A stretch of DNA of 64,000 bases from Microtetraspora niveoalba (GCF_001570405.1 NZ_BBYM01000028.1:60629-124628), one strand, 5' to 3'; counted from the first letter of the stretch, positions 52,488 to 61,340 are shown. Numbers and translations are program-made. The notes: generated by a model not told the origin, from the sequence alone.

Positions 52488-53693
52488 TCACCGGATCTTC
52501 GCGAGATCGATGATCACGTACTCGTTCCCCAGCGGGTACGCCACCAGGCGTCCGTCTCCGAGGCCGGCCTCGACCGCGATCGACTGACCTTTCGCGTTCG
52601 GGCGCAGACCCAGGTCTCCCGACTTGCCGGTGACCACGTCGTACAGGGCCTGACCGCCCGGCGGATTCGGCAGACGGACGGTCAGGAAACGGTCCCGGGC
52701 GAGTCCGAACAGCGAGGACTTCTCGGGCAGGGGACGTTCCTGTGAACCGTCGCGCAGCCGGTAGAAGGCCGTGCGATCGGCTTTGGTACCGCTGCACGTC
52801 GTCACGCCGCACCGTACGTACTCCTCCCCCGGATGGACGACCGCCCTGCTCGTCTCTCCGGTCTCGGCGTTGAGCAGTTCCTGGAAGCTCGTCTCGCCCT
52901 CCGGCGTGTACTCCCCCGGGGCGCCGACCCAGGGCCAGCGCAGGATGTGGTGACCTGCCGCACCCGCGACCGGCTCGACGGCCCCACCGTCGAGGGGGAC
53001 AGTGAAGACGCCGCCTTCGAGAAGGCTGAAGGCCAGCGTGTCGCCGACAACGGCGAGTCGGTCGCCGCGCCCCCTGACCACGCGCTCGGTGGCGATGGCC
53101 GTCACCTTCCCTCCGGTGACGGGAGCCGACCAGAACGAGGTGACGGGCTTGCCGTGGACCACGTCGATCGTCTGCCAGACGATCCGCCCGCCGCCCACCG
53201 CGTAGCCCGACGCGTACACGCCCTTCGGCGTACGGATGCTCGTGATCTTGCGGATGCGACCGCTGTCCAGGTCGTAGGCGTAGATGGCGTCGGCCTTCTC
53301 GAAGCTCTCCCAGGTCTCCAGCAGCAGTGTGTGGTCGTCGACGAAGCCCCGGGGTTGGAACTTGCGTCCGCCGGGCAGCTTGGCCGGGATCTTCCGGACC
53401 GCCTCGGGCCAGACCTCCTCGACGGAGGCGGGGATCCTCATCTCGGTCGCTGTGGGAGAGGGTGTCACGGTCGGAGTCACCGCCGTGGGATCGTGTCCGG
53501 CGCCGCGTACGGCCACCGCCGCCCCGCCCGCGATCACCACCACCGCGGCGGCCGCGACCAGAGCCTGCGCGCGCATCCGCCGTACCCGCGACCTGCGCAT
53601 GATGTGCGCGGACAGGGTGCTCGGCGCTCGCGGCGCCAGCTCGGAGGCGTGGCCGAGGGTGCCGCGGAGCATCTCCTCCAGGTGGTCGCTCAT
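52488..53693 (-). CDS. Membrane-anchored beta-propeller-like partner of an ECF sigma factor (second module)
   Basis: A 401-residue protein of the same plan as the 46.3-kb gene: cytosolic N-terminus, span (about 44-63, LVAAAAVVVIAGGAAVAV), Pro/Thr linker, extracytoplasmic repeat domain (DDHTLLLETWE, YAYDLDSGRIRKI, GGRIVWQTID, GDTLAFSLLEGG). ATGA overlap with the sigma gene. Sequence identity to the other propeller protein is low, so this is the same architecture rather than a recent copy. Confidence 0.82.
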   Translation of the reverse strand: MSDHLEEMLRGTLGHASELAPRAPSTLSAHIMRRSRVRRMRAQALVAAAAVVVIAGGAAVAVRGAGHDPTAVTPTVTPSPTATEMRIPASVEEVWPEAVRKIPAKLPGGRKFQPRGFVDDHTLLLETWESFEKADAIYAYDLDSGRIRKITSIRTPKGVYASGYAVGGGRIVWQTIDVVHGKPVTSFWSAPVTGGKVTAIATERVVRGRGDRLAVVGDTLAFSLLEGGVFTVPLDGGAVEPVAGAAGHHILRWPWVGAPGEYTPEGETSFQELLNAETGETSRAVVHPGEEYVRCGVTTCSGTKADRTAFYRLRDGSQERPLPEKSSLFGLARDRFLTVRLPNPPGGQALYDVVTGKSGDLGLRPNAKGQSIAVEAGLGDGRLVAYPLGNEYVIIDLAKIR

Positions 53694-54220
53694 GAGGCGC
53701 TCCCTCCGGTAGCGGTGGGGTGTGGCAGGGAAGATCGGAGTTTGCTCAGGCCGAGCGACGCGTGGCTGCGCACCGTCCCTCGGGAGACGCCGAGTACGGT
53801 CGCGATCTCCGCGTCGGTCAGTTGCTCGTAGTACCGCAGGACGATTACGGCCCGCTGCTTGCGAGGCAGGCCCTTCAGTGCCTGCCAGAGGTCCTGTTCC
53901 GTCTCGGAGGGCAGCGTGCCCGGGCTCGCCTGGTCAGGCAGTTCCCAGAAGAGCCGTTCGCGACGGCGGCGCCGCCACACGCTGATGTGCAGCCGAGCCA
54001 TGATCCTTCTGGTGTAGCTCTCCGGGTTGTCCTTGCCGCACACCCGCGACCACGCACGATGCAGCCGGAGGAGCGCCTCCTGGGTGAGATCGGCCGCATC
54101 GTGGGGATCGCCGCTGAGCACGTAGCCGTAACGCAGCAGCGCATCGGCCCGTGCGGCGACGAAGTCCGCGAAGCGGGAGTCGTCGTCCAATTGCCTTCGC
54201 CTTTCCTCGGTTCTCACCAC
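53690..54220 (-). CDS. ECF sigma factor, SigE family (second module)
   Basis: A 176-residue sigma factor: FVAARADALLRYGYVLSGDPHDAADLTQEALLRLHRAW (region 2) and LPRKQRAVIVLRYYEQLTDAEIATVLGVSRGTVRSHASLGL (region 4). Same class as the sigma at 47.4 kb. A 16-bp palindrome lies about 32 bp upstream of the start. Confidence 0.94.
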   Translation of the reverse strand: MVRTEERRRQLDDDSRFADFVAARADALLRYGYVLSGDPHDAADLTQEALLRLHRAWSRVCGKDNPESYTRRIMARLHISVWRRRRRERLFWELPDQASPGTLPSETEQDLWQALKGLPRKQRAVIVLRYYEQLTDAEIATVLGVSRGTVRSHASLGLSKLRSSLPHPTATGGSAS

Positions 54221-54251
54221 TCAGACGAAGTCGGCGTCCCAAGTGTTGAAT

Positions 54252-54267
54252 CACCGGCGCGCCGGTG
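54252..54267. promoter_or_regulatory. 16-bp palindrome before the second ECF gene
   Basis: CACCGGCGCGCCGGTG is fully symmetric. A second dyad, GGAGGT-N5-ACCTCC, follows at 54284-54300. Both lie in the probable promoter region of the sigma gene. Confidence 0.45.
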
Positions 54268-54338
54268 CGATCGGCCGGCTCCTGGAGGTATGACACCTCC
54301 CTGGGCAGGCCCCGAACTCAACGGCGGACCAAGAAAGA

Positions 54339-54366
54339 CGCTCGGCCGGGATACCCCGGCCGAGCG
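54339..54366 (-). terminator. Intrinsic terminator of the MMPL gene
   Basis: A perfect 12-bp stem (54339-54350 with 54355-54366), 4-base loop, followed on the minus strand by TCTTTCTT. Confidence 0.88.
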
Positions 54367-54435
54367 CGTCGACGGTCAGATGGATGCGGTTTCGTCCGGC
54401 GGTGGCGGCGTCGCTCGCCGTCGGGCGAGGAAGAG

Positions 54436-56619
54436 TCAGACCCTGGCCTCTTCCGCGACCTCGGCCGCGGGAGCCGAGGCCGCCTTCGGCGCCCGGCGTC
54501 CGGGCATCCACCAGTTGGCCTTGCCGCACAGCTCCATCACCGCGGGGACGAGGATCATCCGGATGATGGTGGCGTCGATGAGCACGGCGACGGCCATGCC
54601 CAGGCCTCCCTGCTTGACCGCGACGTCGGGGCCGAGCAGGGAGGTCGTGAAAACGGCGACCATGATGGCGGCCGCGGCCGTGATGACCTTGGCGGTCCGC
54701 GCCATCCCGCGGGTGACGGCCGTCCGGGTGTCGCCGGTGCGCTCGTACTCCTCACGGACCCGCGAGATCAGGAAGACCTCGTAGTCCATGGACAGGCCGA
54801 ACAGGACCGGGAAGATCATCATCGGCACCCAGGTCGTGATCGGCATGGTGGTGGGGAAACCGAGGGCCGAGCCCAGCCATCCCCACTGGACGACCGCGAC
54901 GAGCACGCCGTAGGCCGCGCCGATCGACAGCAGGTTCATGACGGCCGCCTGCAGCGCGATCGTGACCGACCGGACCAGCGCGATCAGCAGCACCAGGGAC
55001 ACCGCCACGACGACCACGATCATCAGGGGCAGGCGCGAGCCGATGTCATCGGCCGCGTCGATCGTGCCCGCGTTCGGGCCGCCGACGTAGACCCCTTCAC
55101 CGCCGGGCGCCTTGGGCAGCACGTCGTCGCGGAGGTGGTGCACCAGGTCCGCGGTCGCCTCGTCCTGGTATCCGGTCGTGGGGAAGGCCATGAAGATCGC
55201 GGCCTGCCCGTCCTTGCTGACCTGAGGCGGCGTGGCGTAGGCCACGCCCTCCGTCACGCTGACCGCTTCGATGACGGGACGAAGATCGGCCTGGTTGGAG
55301 CCGACCTCGGCGGCGAAGATCAGGGGTGCGCTGTAGCCGGGCCCGAAGCCCTCGGAGAGAATCTCGTACGAGGTGTAGCTGCTCCTGTCGCGGGGCTGGA
55401 CACTGGCGTCGGGGTTGCTCAGCCGCATCGACAGCGTGGGGGCGGCCAGCACCAACAGGACCGCGCCGGCCAGGATCGCGGAGACCAGCGGCCTGCGCTG
55501 CACCACGCCGGCCCAGCGCTCGGCGATGGTACGGCGGCGCTCCGGGGACGCGTCACCGGCGGCCTGCCGGCGGCGGGACGTGCGACGGGGCAGACGGAGT
55601 GAGTTGATCTTGTGGCCGGTGAAGCCCAGGAACGCCGGCAGCAGGGTCACTGCGGCGATCATCGTGACCAGCACGATCACCGACGTGGCGACGGCTACGC
55701 CGGTCATCAACCGCTGTCCCATGACGATCAGGCCCATCAGCGCGATGACAACGGTCGTACCGGCGAACAGGACCGCGTGGCCGGCCGTGGTGATGGCCTT
55801 TACCGTGGCGGTCTCGGGCGCGTCGCCAGCCTGCAGGCCGTCCTTGTAGCGGGTCACGATGAACAGCGCGTAGTCGATGCCGACACCCAGCCCGATCATC
55901 GCGGCGAGGATCACGGTGAAATCCGGTGACGGGACCAGGTATCCCACCAGCTTCATCAGAGCGATCCCGGCGGCGATCGCCAGCAGCGCGGTCACGATCG
56001 GCAGGCCCATCGCCACCAGTGACCCGAAGGCGATGAACAGGATCACCGCTGCCGCCACGATGCCCACGCTCTCGGACGAACCCTGCGGGGGTGTCTCGGC
56101 CTTCTCCGCCTGGGTCCCGCCCAGCGCCAGCGTCACGCCGTCACCGGAGGCGTTCTTGACCATGTCCACCAGGGGCTTGACCGCGGTCTTGTCCACGTCC
56201 TTCCGGGTCAGCGGGATGGTCGTACGGGCGATACGACGGTCCTGCGTCACGAGGCTCTTGTCCTGGTACGGCGAGGTCACCGGTCCCACAACCGGTGAGG
56301 TCGCCAGATCGGCGAGAGCCTTCTCGATCTTCTGGCGGGCGGCAGGGTCGTCGATCCCCTTCTCCGCCTTGATCGCGAGAGTCAGCGTGTCCCCTTGTCG
56401 CTCGGGGAAATGCTTCTCGATCAGCGCCTGCGCCTTGGCGGAGTCGGAGTTCCCGCCGGAGAAGTCGTTGTCCGGGGCGGCGCCGTAGCCGAAGCCGACG
56501 AACGCCACGGCGATCACACCGACGATCCAGGCCATGAGGACCAGGCGGCGGCGTCGGTAGCAGAACCGGGCCAGTCCCGCCAGAGCTCCATCCGTACGGG
56601 GATTCGCGGTTCGCATCAT
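54436..56619 (-). CDS. MMPL/RND family membrane transporter
   Basis: A 727-residue transporter with the double MMPL plan: TM1 (VLMAWIVGVIAVAFVGFGYG), periplasmic domain, spans 2-6 (VAAAVILFIAFGSLVAMGLP, IGLGVGIDYALFIVTRYKDG), then a second domain with FGLSMDYEVFLISRVREEYERTG. The paired GxGxDYALF and GLSMDYEVF motifs are typical. It exports lipids or drugs by proton motive force; the substrate is unknown. The start at MMRTANPR follows GAGGAGAC. No TetR regulator is adjacent, unlike many relatives. Confidence 0.93.
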   Translation of the reverse strand: MMRTANPRTDGALAGLARFCYRRRRLVLMAWIVGVIAVAFVGFGYGAAPDNDFSGGNSDSAKAQALIEKHFPERQGDTLTLAIKAEKGIDDPAARQKIEKALADLATSPVVGPVTSPYQDKSLVTQDRRIARTTIPLTRKDVDKTAVKPLVDMVKNASGDGVTLALGGTQAEKAETPPQGSSESVGIVAAAVILFIAFGSLVAMGLPIVTALLAIAAGIALMKLVGYLVPSPDFTVILAAMIGLGVGIDYALFIVTRYKDGLQAGDAPETATVKAITTAGHAVLFAGTTVVIALMGLIVMGQRLMTGVAVATSVIVLVTMIAAVTLLPAFLGFTGHKINSLRLPRRTSRRRQAAGDASPERRRTIAERWAGVVQRRPLVSAILAGAVLLVLAAPTLSMRLSNPDASVQPRDRSSYTSYEILSEGFGPGYSAPLIFAAEVGSNQADLRPVIEAVSVTEGVAYATPPQVSKDGQAAIFMAFPTTGYQDEATADLVHHLRDDVLPKAPGGEGVYVGGPNAGTIDAADDIGSRLPLMIVVVVAVSLVLLIALVRSVTIALQAAVMNLLSIGAAYGVLVAVVQWGWLGSALGFPTTMPITTWVPMMIFPVLFGLSMDYEVFLISRVREEYERTGDTRTAVTRGMARTAKVITAAAAIMVAVFTTSLLGPDVAVKQGGLGMAVAVLIDATIIRMILVPAVMELCGKANWWMPGRRAPKAASAPAAEVAEEARV

Positions 56620-56819
56620 GTCTCCTCGAGTCATTGAGCGTCCCGCTCAATACTCGTGATCAGACTTCCCTGTGTAGTCGTGCAGCGGTAGGCGGTACGC
56701 CGATGCCGTTACCGCGGCTGCTGTACTCCTCCCGCAGTACACGCCCGGGGTCGTCTTCGACTCACGATGACAACCCATACGAAATGGTCGGGAACCCGTG
56801 CCAGGGCGGTCGGGCCAGG

Positions 56820-57412
56820 TCAGCCGGTCCGCGGGTTCTGCGGGCCGGGCCCGGATGTCGAGGCGATACCGCGGAGCTCGTCGACCTGGTTCTGCAGGTC
56901 GACGACGAGCCGGTACAGGGTCTGGATGGCGACGAGAGTTACCCCGTTGGCGTCTACGGCCGGGATGCGGGTGTCCGGCTGTCCGAAGTCGAAGGCTGCC
57001 TTCCAGTCCTGGGCCATCGGCCCCAGATGGCGTACCCCGTCCGGCTCCCACTCGTACCGCCACGTGCTGACCGGCAGCTCGGCGACCTTGGCGAGGATCT
57101 CGTAGCCGTTGACAGCGCCGGGATACGGCTCCGGTGGAGCATCGTCTCGATGGTCTTGGAGCGGCTGCGTAGCCGGCTGGTCGTGTCGGTTACGCAGCCG
57201 CATGAACGCCGGCAGCTTCAAGATCAACGATCCCACTGCACGGGGACGATGTCGCGCTTGATGTTCCGGTCGCTGAAGAGAAGGGAGCCGAGGGGCACGA
57301 AGTGGACCTCCGCGCCGACACCGACGTCGGCGCCGGCAGCGGCGGCGGTGGCCATGACAGTGCCGGCGGTGACGGTGGCGGACGTGGCGAGGAGACGGAT
57401 GATCCTGCGCAT
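56820..57412 (-). pseudogene. Disrupted exported protein with Peptidase S74 (tail-fibre chaperone) domain
   Basis: Two frames together give one protein. From 57412, after GGGAGGG, an N-terminal piece with a signal peptide (RIIRLLATSATVTAGTVMAT) runs to LLFSDRNIKRDIVPVQWDR, then stops at 57224. The S74 continuation YEILAKVAELPVSTWRYEW, GVRHLGPMAQDW and IPAVDANGVTLVAIQTLYRLV lies in another frame, ending at 56820. About 100 bp with an 11-bp inverted repeat separate them. S74 domains are self-cleaving chaperones of phage fibres, and in actinomycetes also occur in exported proteins. A small insertion seems to have broken the gene. Confidence 0.75.
57161..57201. repeat. Inverted repeat inside the S74 gene break
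   Basis: GCGGCTGCGTA (57161-57171) and TACGCAGCCGC (57191-57201) are exact complements with a 19-base loop. They lie exactly in the extra sequence between the two halves of the S74 gene. Confidence 0.7.
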
Positions 57413-57621
57413 GGAGCCCTCCCGAGGGACAGAGATCAACGGATTTGGCTACGCAGAGTACGTGACCGACTTCATATTGCGCATGGTTTTCTGTCTGTCA
57501 AGCGAAGCAGGGCCGTTCAGGATCGCGTCGTGAACCGCAGGGTGCGGCGGGAACCCGCTGTCGCCGAACGAGACCATCTCGGAGGGCTGGAGGACCGATG
57601 CCCGGGTCTCTCAGCTCACCG

Positions 57622-58698
57622 TCACGAGACCGCTCGGGAGGCCGTGTCCCCGGCGGGCAGCGCCCTGGCGCCGATCACGGCGAGAGTCACACCGCTCAGC
57701 AGGAGCGCGACGACCTGCGCGACGGTCACGGCGTTCAACGTCTCGGTGAGCTGGTCGGAGCCCGGGTTGAGGTACGAGAGCCGGGACAGCATCACGGGCA
57801 CGGTAAGGATCGCCAGCGCCAGCGGCACGGCGGGGGAGCGCCACCGGGGTGCCGACAGGTGTGCCACGACATATCCGGCGCACGCCACCAGCAGCGCCAG
57901 ACAGAACAGGCCGGAAGGCGGAAGCCACGGCCACACCCATGCCCACATGCCGGGCCACTGCGGCGAGCGGTTCGCCGCGACCACGGCCCAGGTCAACCCC
58001 GCCATGATCAAGAAGAGGGCCGCCCCGGCGATGAGGGGGAGCACGGCCGCCCGTCCCGAGTGGCGGTGCGCCGGGACGTCCCGATGGAACCCGGCCAGCA
58101 GGGCGAGCGTGGGGACGACGAGCATGAGGGACTGGATCACCCAGTGGGCGAGAACCGACATCTCCGGCACACCCGTCCAGGACAGGACGAAGTCGGCGAC
58201 GTACGCGGTGAGGCCGAGGGTTGCCGCGATCTTCGCGACGCGCGGACGGCCACGGACCAGCGCGACATAGCTGACGATCCACAGGGCGGACGCGAGGTCC
58301 CTGATCAGATGCCATGCCCGCTCCGCCGACGCGGGCTCCCCGATCGGCATCTCGCCGTTCGCGTATGGCAGGGTGAACACGCCGTAGACGCCCAGGGCCT
58401 GCGCCAGGTAGACGCTGCTCATCATCGCCTGGAATGCCAGGCCGATCAGGGCGGTCAGCCGTACGGCCCGGCCCCAGGCGAGGCTCCTCGGTGCCGCGCC
58501 CGCGCCCCCCAGGCGGGCCCGCAGCGCGAGCGCGGCCACGCTGGCGATCTCCGACCAGCGCGGCCAGGCGTCGTCGTCGTCCGCGGCGGATCCCGCGCCG
58601 TCCAGGAACGCCGAGACCATCTCCTCCTCACGCTCGGCGCGGTAGCTCGCCGGCAGCAGCCGCAGCACCCGCCGGTAGCGATCCTCCAGGGCGCTCAT
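57622..58698 (-). CDS. Multi-pass membrane protein controlled by PadR
   Basis: A 358-residue protein: N-terminal cytosolic segment LLPASYRAEREEEMVSAFLDGA (common to PadR-associated membrane proteins), then about eight hydrophobic spans. No transporter motif is seen. ATGA overlap with the padR gene shows they are one operon. A role in envelope stress or export is only inferred from similar PadR-membrane pairs. Confidence 0.82.
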   Translation of the reverse strand: MSALEDRYRRVLRLLPASYRAEREEEMVSAFLDGAGSAADDDDAWPRWSEIASVAALALRARLGGAGAAPRSLAWGRAVRLTALIGLAFQAMMSSVYLAQALGVYGVFTLPYANGEMPIGEPASAERAWHLIRDLASALWIVSYVALVRGRPRVAKIAATLGLTAYVADFVLSWTGVPEMSVLAHWVIQSLMLVVPTLALLAGFHRDVPAHRHSGRAAVLPLIAGAALFLIMAGLTWAVVAANRSPQWPGMWAWVWPWLPPSGLFCLALLVACAGYVVAHLSAPRWRSPAVPLALAILTVPVMLSRLSYLNPGSDQLTETLNAVTVAQVVALLLSGVTLAVIGARALPAGDTASRAVS

Positions 58699-59033
58699 GC
58701 CGTCCCTCCGGCGTGCCGGGCGCGCAGCCGTTCCGTCGCGTAGCGGGCGTTTTCGGCGAGCCGTACGGCCTCCGCCTCCAGGGCGCGGGCACCCCGGTCG
58801 GTGAGCCGGTAGTAACGCCGCAGTCGTCCCTGATGGGCCTCCTCGCGGTCGAGCGTCACCAGTTCGTCGGCGGCCAGCCGGTCGAGCACTCCGTACAGTG
58901 TGCCGATTTTGAGTTGCACGCGCCCCCCGGAGAGTCGCTCGACCTCCTGGGCGATCCCGTAGCCGTGCCGCGACTCGTCTGCCAGCGCGGTGAGGACGAG
59001 GAACGCCTGTTCCGTCATGCCCCGTGAGTTCAT
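58695..59033 (-). CDS. PadR family transcriptional regulator
   Basis: A 112-residue winged-helix repressor: FLVLTALADESRHGYGIAQEVERLSGGRVQLKIGTLYGVLDRL, then RRYYRLTDRGARAL. The HGYxI and GTLYxxLxRL motifs are diagnostic. The alternative start five codons later (59018) has CACGGGG upstream. A near-perfect dyad overlapping the promoter region begins 10 bp upstream. Confidence 0.92.
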   Translation of the reverse strand: MNSRGMTEQAFLVLTALADESRHGYGIAQEVERLSGGRVQLKIGTLYGVLDRLAADELVTLDREEAHQGRLRRYYRLTDRGARALEAEAVRLAENARYATERLRARHAGGTA

Positions 59034-59042
59034 GCGTCCATC

Positions 59043-59063
59043 ATATCTTGTTAGACAGGATAT
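59043..59063. promoter_or_regulatory. PadR operator
   Basis: ATATCTTGT-TAG-ACAGGATAT: two 9-bp arms with one mismatch, immediately upstream of padR. The TGT-N-ACA centre is typical for PadR sites. Confidence 0.65.
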
Positions 59064-59160
59064 CGTGGAGCGGCAGCGGGCCGGCGAGAACGAAGATGCC
59101 CTTTCGCGAGGTAACGGCCAGGGGTCTCCGCTATGTCACGGCTGTCGCCCGCATGACTGT

Positions 59161-59291
59161 CTTGATCAAGGACGCGCCGCCCGGGCGCGGGCAGACGATG
59201 ATCGACAACCGCTGCCGGCAAGGGTGTCAACAAGAAAGGCCCCTTCCTTGATCGGAAGGGGCCTTCTGAGCTGCTGGAGCCGCCTACGGGA
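59161..59291. repeat. Integrase-end/att repeat, copy A
   Basis: About 131 bp homologous to copy B at 61391-61515. It contains CTTGATCAAG, CAAGGGTGTCAACAAG, the 12-bp terminator stem 59236-59265 (AAGGCCCCTTCC with its complement), TGAGCTGCTGG and the last bases of the tRNA-Thr gene (TGGAGCCGCCTA). It is a junction scar of an integrated element. The remaining sequence up to 59371 shows no gene. Confidence 0.8.
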
Positions 59292-59371
59292 GGGAGGGCC
59301 GCTAGGCCCGAGGACCAGAAGCCACGCGGCAGCCTGAAGCACCCGCTTTAGGAGGCCTCCCAAGCGACGTC

Positions 59372-60424
59372 TCAATCTGCTACCCGCACAAGTAGCTTGC
59401 CCAAGTTTGCGCCGCTGAACAGCTGGTGGAGAGCGTGCGGGGCAGCTTCAATGCCGCCGCCGACGATTGTCTCGTCGTAGTGGAGCTTACCTTCGCCGAG
59501 CAGCCCAGCGAGGTATGTGATCGCCTCTTCGAAGCGGTGGGCCCAGTCAAGTACAAGGAAGCCCTTGATCGTCGCCCGCTGCATGATCAGCTGGACTATG
59601 TTGGTGAGACTTCCAGTGTGTTCGCCGCCCTCGTTATAGCTGTTGTACTCGGAAATCATTCCGCACAGGGAAACCCGGGCACCGATGTTGAGCCGCATCA
59701 AAATGTGATCCATGACCGGCCCGCCAACGTTCTCGAAATCGACATCGATCCCGTCCGGTGTGGCGGCGTCGAGTTGTGCACGCCAGTCAGCGGCGTGGTG
59801 GTCGATGCAGGCGTCATAGCCGAGAACCTCGACGGCGTGTTGGCACTTGCTGGGACTGCCAGCAATGCCAATCACCCGTCCCGCCCCTTTCTGCCTTGCG
59901 ATCTGACCGGCAATCGAGCCGACCGCACCGCAGGCGGCAGAGATGACGATTGTCTCTCCCTCTTTCAACTCGGCCAAGTCGATCCCGAGATAGGCCGAGA
60001 TGCCGGTGTGGCCGAGGACGCCGAGAAAGGCCGACTCGGGTGCCGGCAGTGGGGTCGGCAGGACAGTAAGCGGCGCCTCCAGCTGTGAGTCGTCGGCAAG
60101 GACCAGTTCCTGCCAACCGGTGAAACCGCTGACAGTGGCCCCGACCGGCATGTCTTCGCGCCTGGATGCAACTACTTCGCCGACACCGAAGCCACGCATC
60201 ACTGCGCCGATCGGGACCGGAGGTTCGTAGCTACGTATATCGCTCATCCAGACGCGGGAGGTTGGGTCGAGCGAGAGAAGCTTGGTGCGGACCAAGGCCT
60301 GACCGTCGGCCAGCTCCGGTACCTGCTCTTCAACCAGTTCGAGGTCACCGTCGGTGAGTTGCCCAACGGGTCGGCGTCGTAGGCGGTAGGCCCGATTGAT
60401 GCGGTTGATCCGGTTTCCAGTCAT
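59372..60424 (-). CDS. NADP-dependent medium-chain oxidoreductase, CurA/leukotriene B4 dehydrogenase type
   Basis: A 350-residue MDR-superfamily protein without zinc ligands: RTKLLSLDPTSRVWMSD, GVLGHTGISAYLGIDLAELKEGETIVISAACGAVGSIAGQIAR (NADP fold), DVDFENVGGPVMD and GFLVLDWAHRFEEAI. It reduces carbon-carbon double bonds of enones using NADPH. Codon use and GC are visibly lower than in neighbouring chromosomal genes, suggesting transfer. ATG at 60424 is preferred (AGGTG upstream); it sits 1 base after the stop of a 61-residue ORF. Confidence 0.9.
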   Translation of the reverse strand: MTGNRINRINRAYRLRRRPVGQLTDGDLELVEEQVPELADGQALVRTKLLSLDPTSRVWMSDIRSYEPPVPIGAVMRGFGVGEVVASRREDMPVGATVSGFTGWQELVLADDSQLEAPLTVLPTPLPAPESAFLGVLGHTGISAYLGIDLAELKEGETIVISAACGAVGSIAGQIARQKGAGRVIGIAGSPSKCQHAVEVLGYDACIDHHAADWRAQLDAATPDGIDVDFENVGGPVMDHILMRLNIGARVSLCGMISEYNSYNEGGEHTGSLTNIVQLIMQRATIKGFLVLDWAHRFEEAITYLAGLLGEGKLHYDETIVGGGIEAAPHALHQLFSGANLGKLLVRVAD

Positions 60425-60425
60425 A

Positions 60426-60611
60426 TTAGACACCTACATTCTCGGCCGTCGGTGCGGCGTTGACGCCAGCCTTCGACGCGGTAATTTCGGATATGTTCGC
60501 AGCGCCGCCGGTACCGAAAGCTTGCAGTTCGCTGGGTGCGAGGCAGATGCTCGCCTGAGCAGCCTCCAGGTCCGGCACGTCCTCCAGCGGGCCATTCCGC
60601 AGCGCGGTCAC
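60426..60611 (-). CDS. 61-residue ORF coupled to the oxidoreductase gene, unknown
   Basis: Starts at GTG 60611 and stops one base before the oxidoreductase ATG. The peptide has an acidic first half (LEDVPDLEAAQASICLAPS) and a Gly/Ala/Asn-rich second half (GTGGAANISEITASKAGVNA) with one Cys. It shows no domain I recognise. It could be a small regulator, a peptide precursor, or the shifted tail of the 28-residue frame just upstream (GTGA overlap). Confidence 0.45.
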   Translation of the reverse strand: MTALRNGPLEDVPDLEAAQASICLAPSELQAFGTGGAANISEITASKAGVNAAPTAENVGV

Positions 60612-60694
60612 CCTTCGACGTCCAACACCTGCCGCACCAACGGCGTCCCCAGGAAACCTTGCTGCGCAGAGAGCAGAAAGTCGCTCGGCTTCAT
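60608..60694 (-). CDS. 28-residue ORF preceding the 61-residue ORF
   Basis: Reads MKPSDFLLSAQQGFLGTPLV and ends at a TGA overlapping the next GTG. No ribosome site is evident. The sequence looks protein-like (amphipathic) rather than random. One frameshift would join it to the next ORF, so the two may be a single decayed or miscalled gene. Confidence 0.35.
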   Translation of the reverse strand: MKPSDFLLSAQQGFLGTPLVRQVLDVEG

Positions 60695-60755
60695 GGCGTC
60701 AGACTACGACGCCACCCGACATCTCCAAGGCGTTTTCCGGTTACATCTCGTGAAG

Positions 60756-60766
60756 TGACATTGTCA
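60756..60766. promoter_or_regulatory. TGACATTGTCA palindrome
   Basis: A perfect 5+1+5 dyad between the small ORFs and the excisionase remnant, 62 bp upstream of the 28-residue ORF. A likely operator for the oxidoreductase unit. Confidence 0.45.
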
Positions 60767-60812
60767 TGGTGTCGGCGATCACGGCCTGGGGGTCAAAGCG
60801 CGTGGGCCCGAA

Positions 60813-60923
60813 TGCCTACGGCTCGGCTCGCTCGACGAGCTGGCCGACGGTTCCCGGCGCGTTCCCGTCACGTCTCTGCGCGACTTCATCGCCCGCTTGG
60901 CAGAAAAGAAGATCCCGGCGTGA
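60813..60923 (+). pseudogene. Excisionase remnant (C-terminal part)
   Basis: In one frame the sequence reads GSLDELADGSRRVPVTSLRD followed by FIARLAEKKIPA and stop. This is the wing and last helix of an actinobacterial HTH excisionase. The N-terminal helix-turn-helix is absent. Its stop overlaps the integrase GTG (GTGA), the normal xis-int arrangement. Confidence 0.65.
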
Positions 60924-61340
60924 CCGCCAAGAAGAACACTCCCAAGCTTCGCGATGGCCCGAAAGAAGCAGGACGCCGACCGTGACCGACTGGCCGACGC
61001 GTGGCGCGGCTCAGATGACGACTACGTGTTCACAACGGGATGGGGCGAGCCCATCTATCCCGGTGCCGTAACCGGCCTCATGCGCGACATGATCAACGCT
61101 TACAACGCGCCGAAGGACGAGGAGCCGCCGGCCGAACCTCTGCCGTACGCCAGGCTTCACGACCTGCGGCACATACACGCGACAACGCTCCTGCTTGCTG
61201 GCGTCTCCGTGCACGTCGTCGCGGCCCGGGTCGGCCAGGCCGACCCCGCGATCACTCTCCGGGTCTACGCCCACATGATCCGCTCCGCAGAAGCGACCGT
61301 CGCCGACGTCTTCGCCCAAGCACTCGAGAAAGCACCCTGA
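60920..61340 (+). pseudogene. Tyrosine integrase with a large internal deletion
   Basis: The authentic start remains: GTG at 60920 coding MTAKKNTPKLRDG, the usual N-terminus of such integrases. Then the frame shifts and only the C-terminal catalytic end follows: DYVFTTGWGEPIYPGAV, the HxxR box in RLHDLRHIHATTLL, VAARVGQADPAITLRVYAHM with the nucleophile Tyr. The missing part would hold the SAM-like domain and the first catalytic Arg and Lys. It is not functional. The gene points at the tRNA-Thr fragment 159 bp away, as expected for int beside att. Confidence 0.85.
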
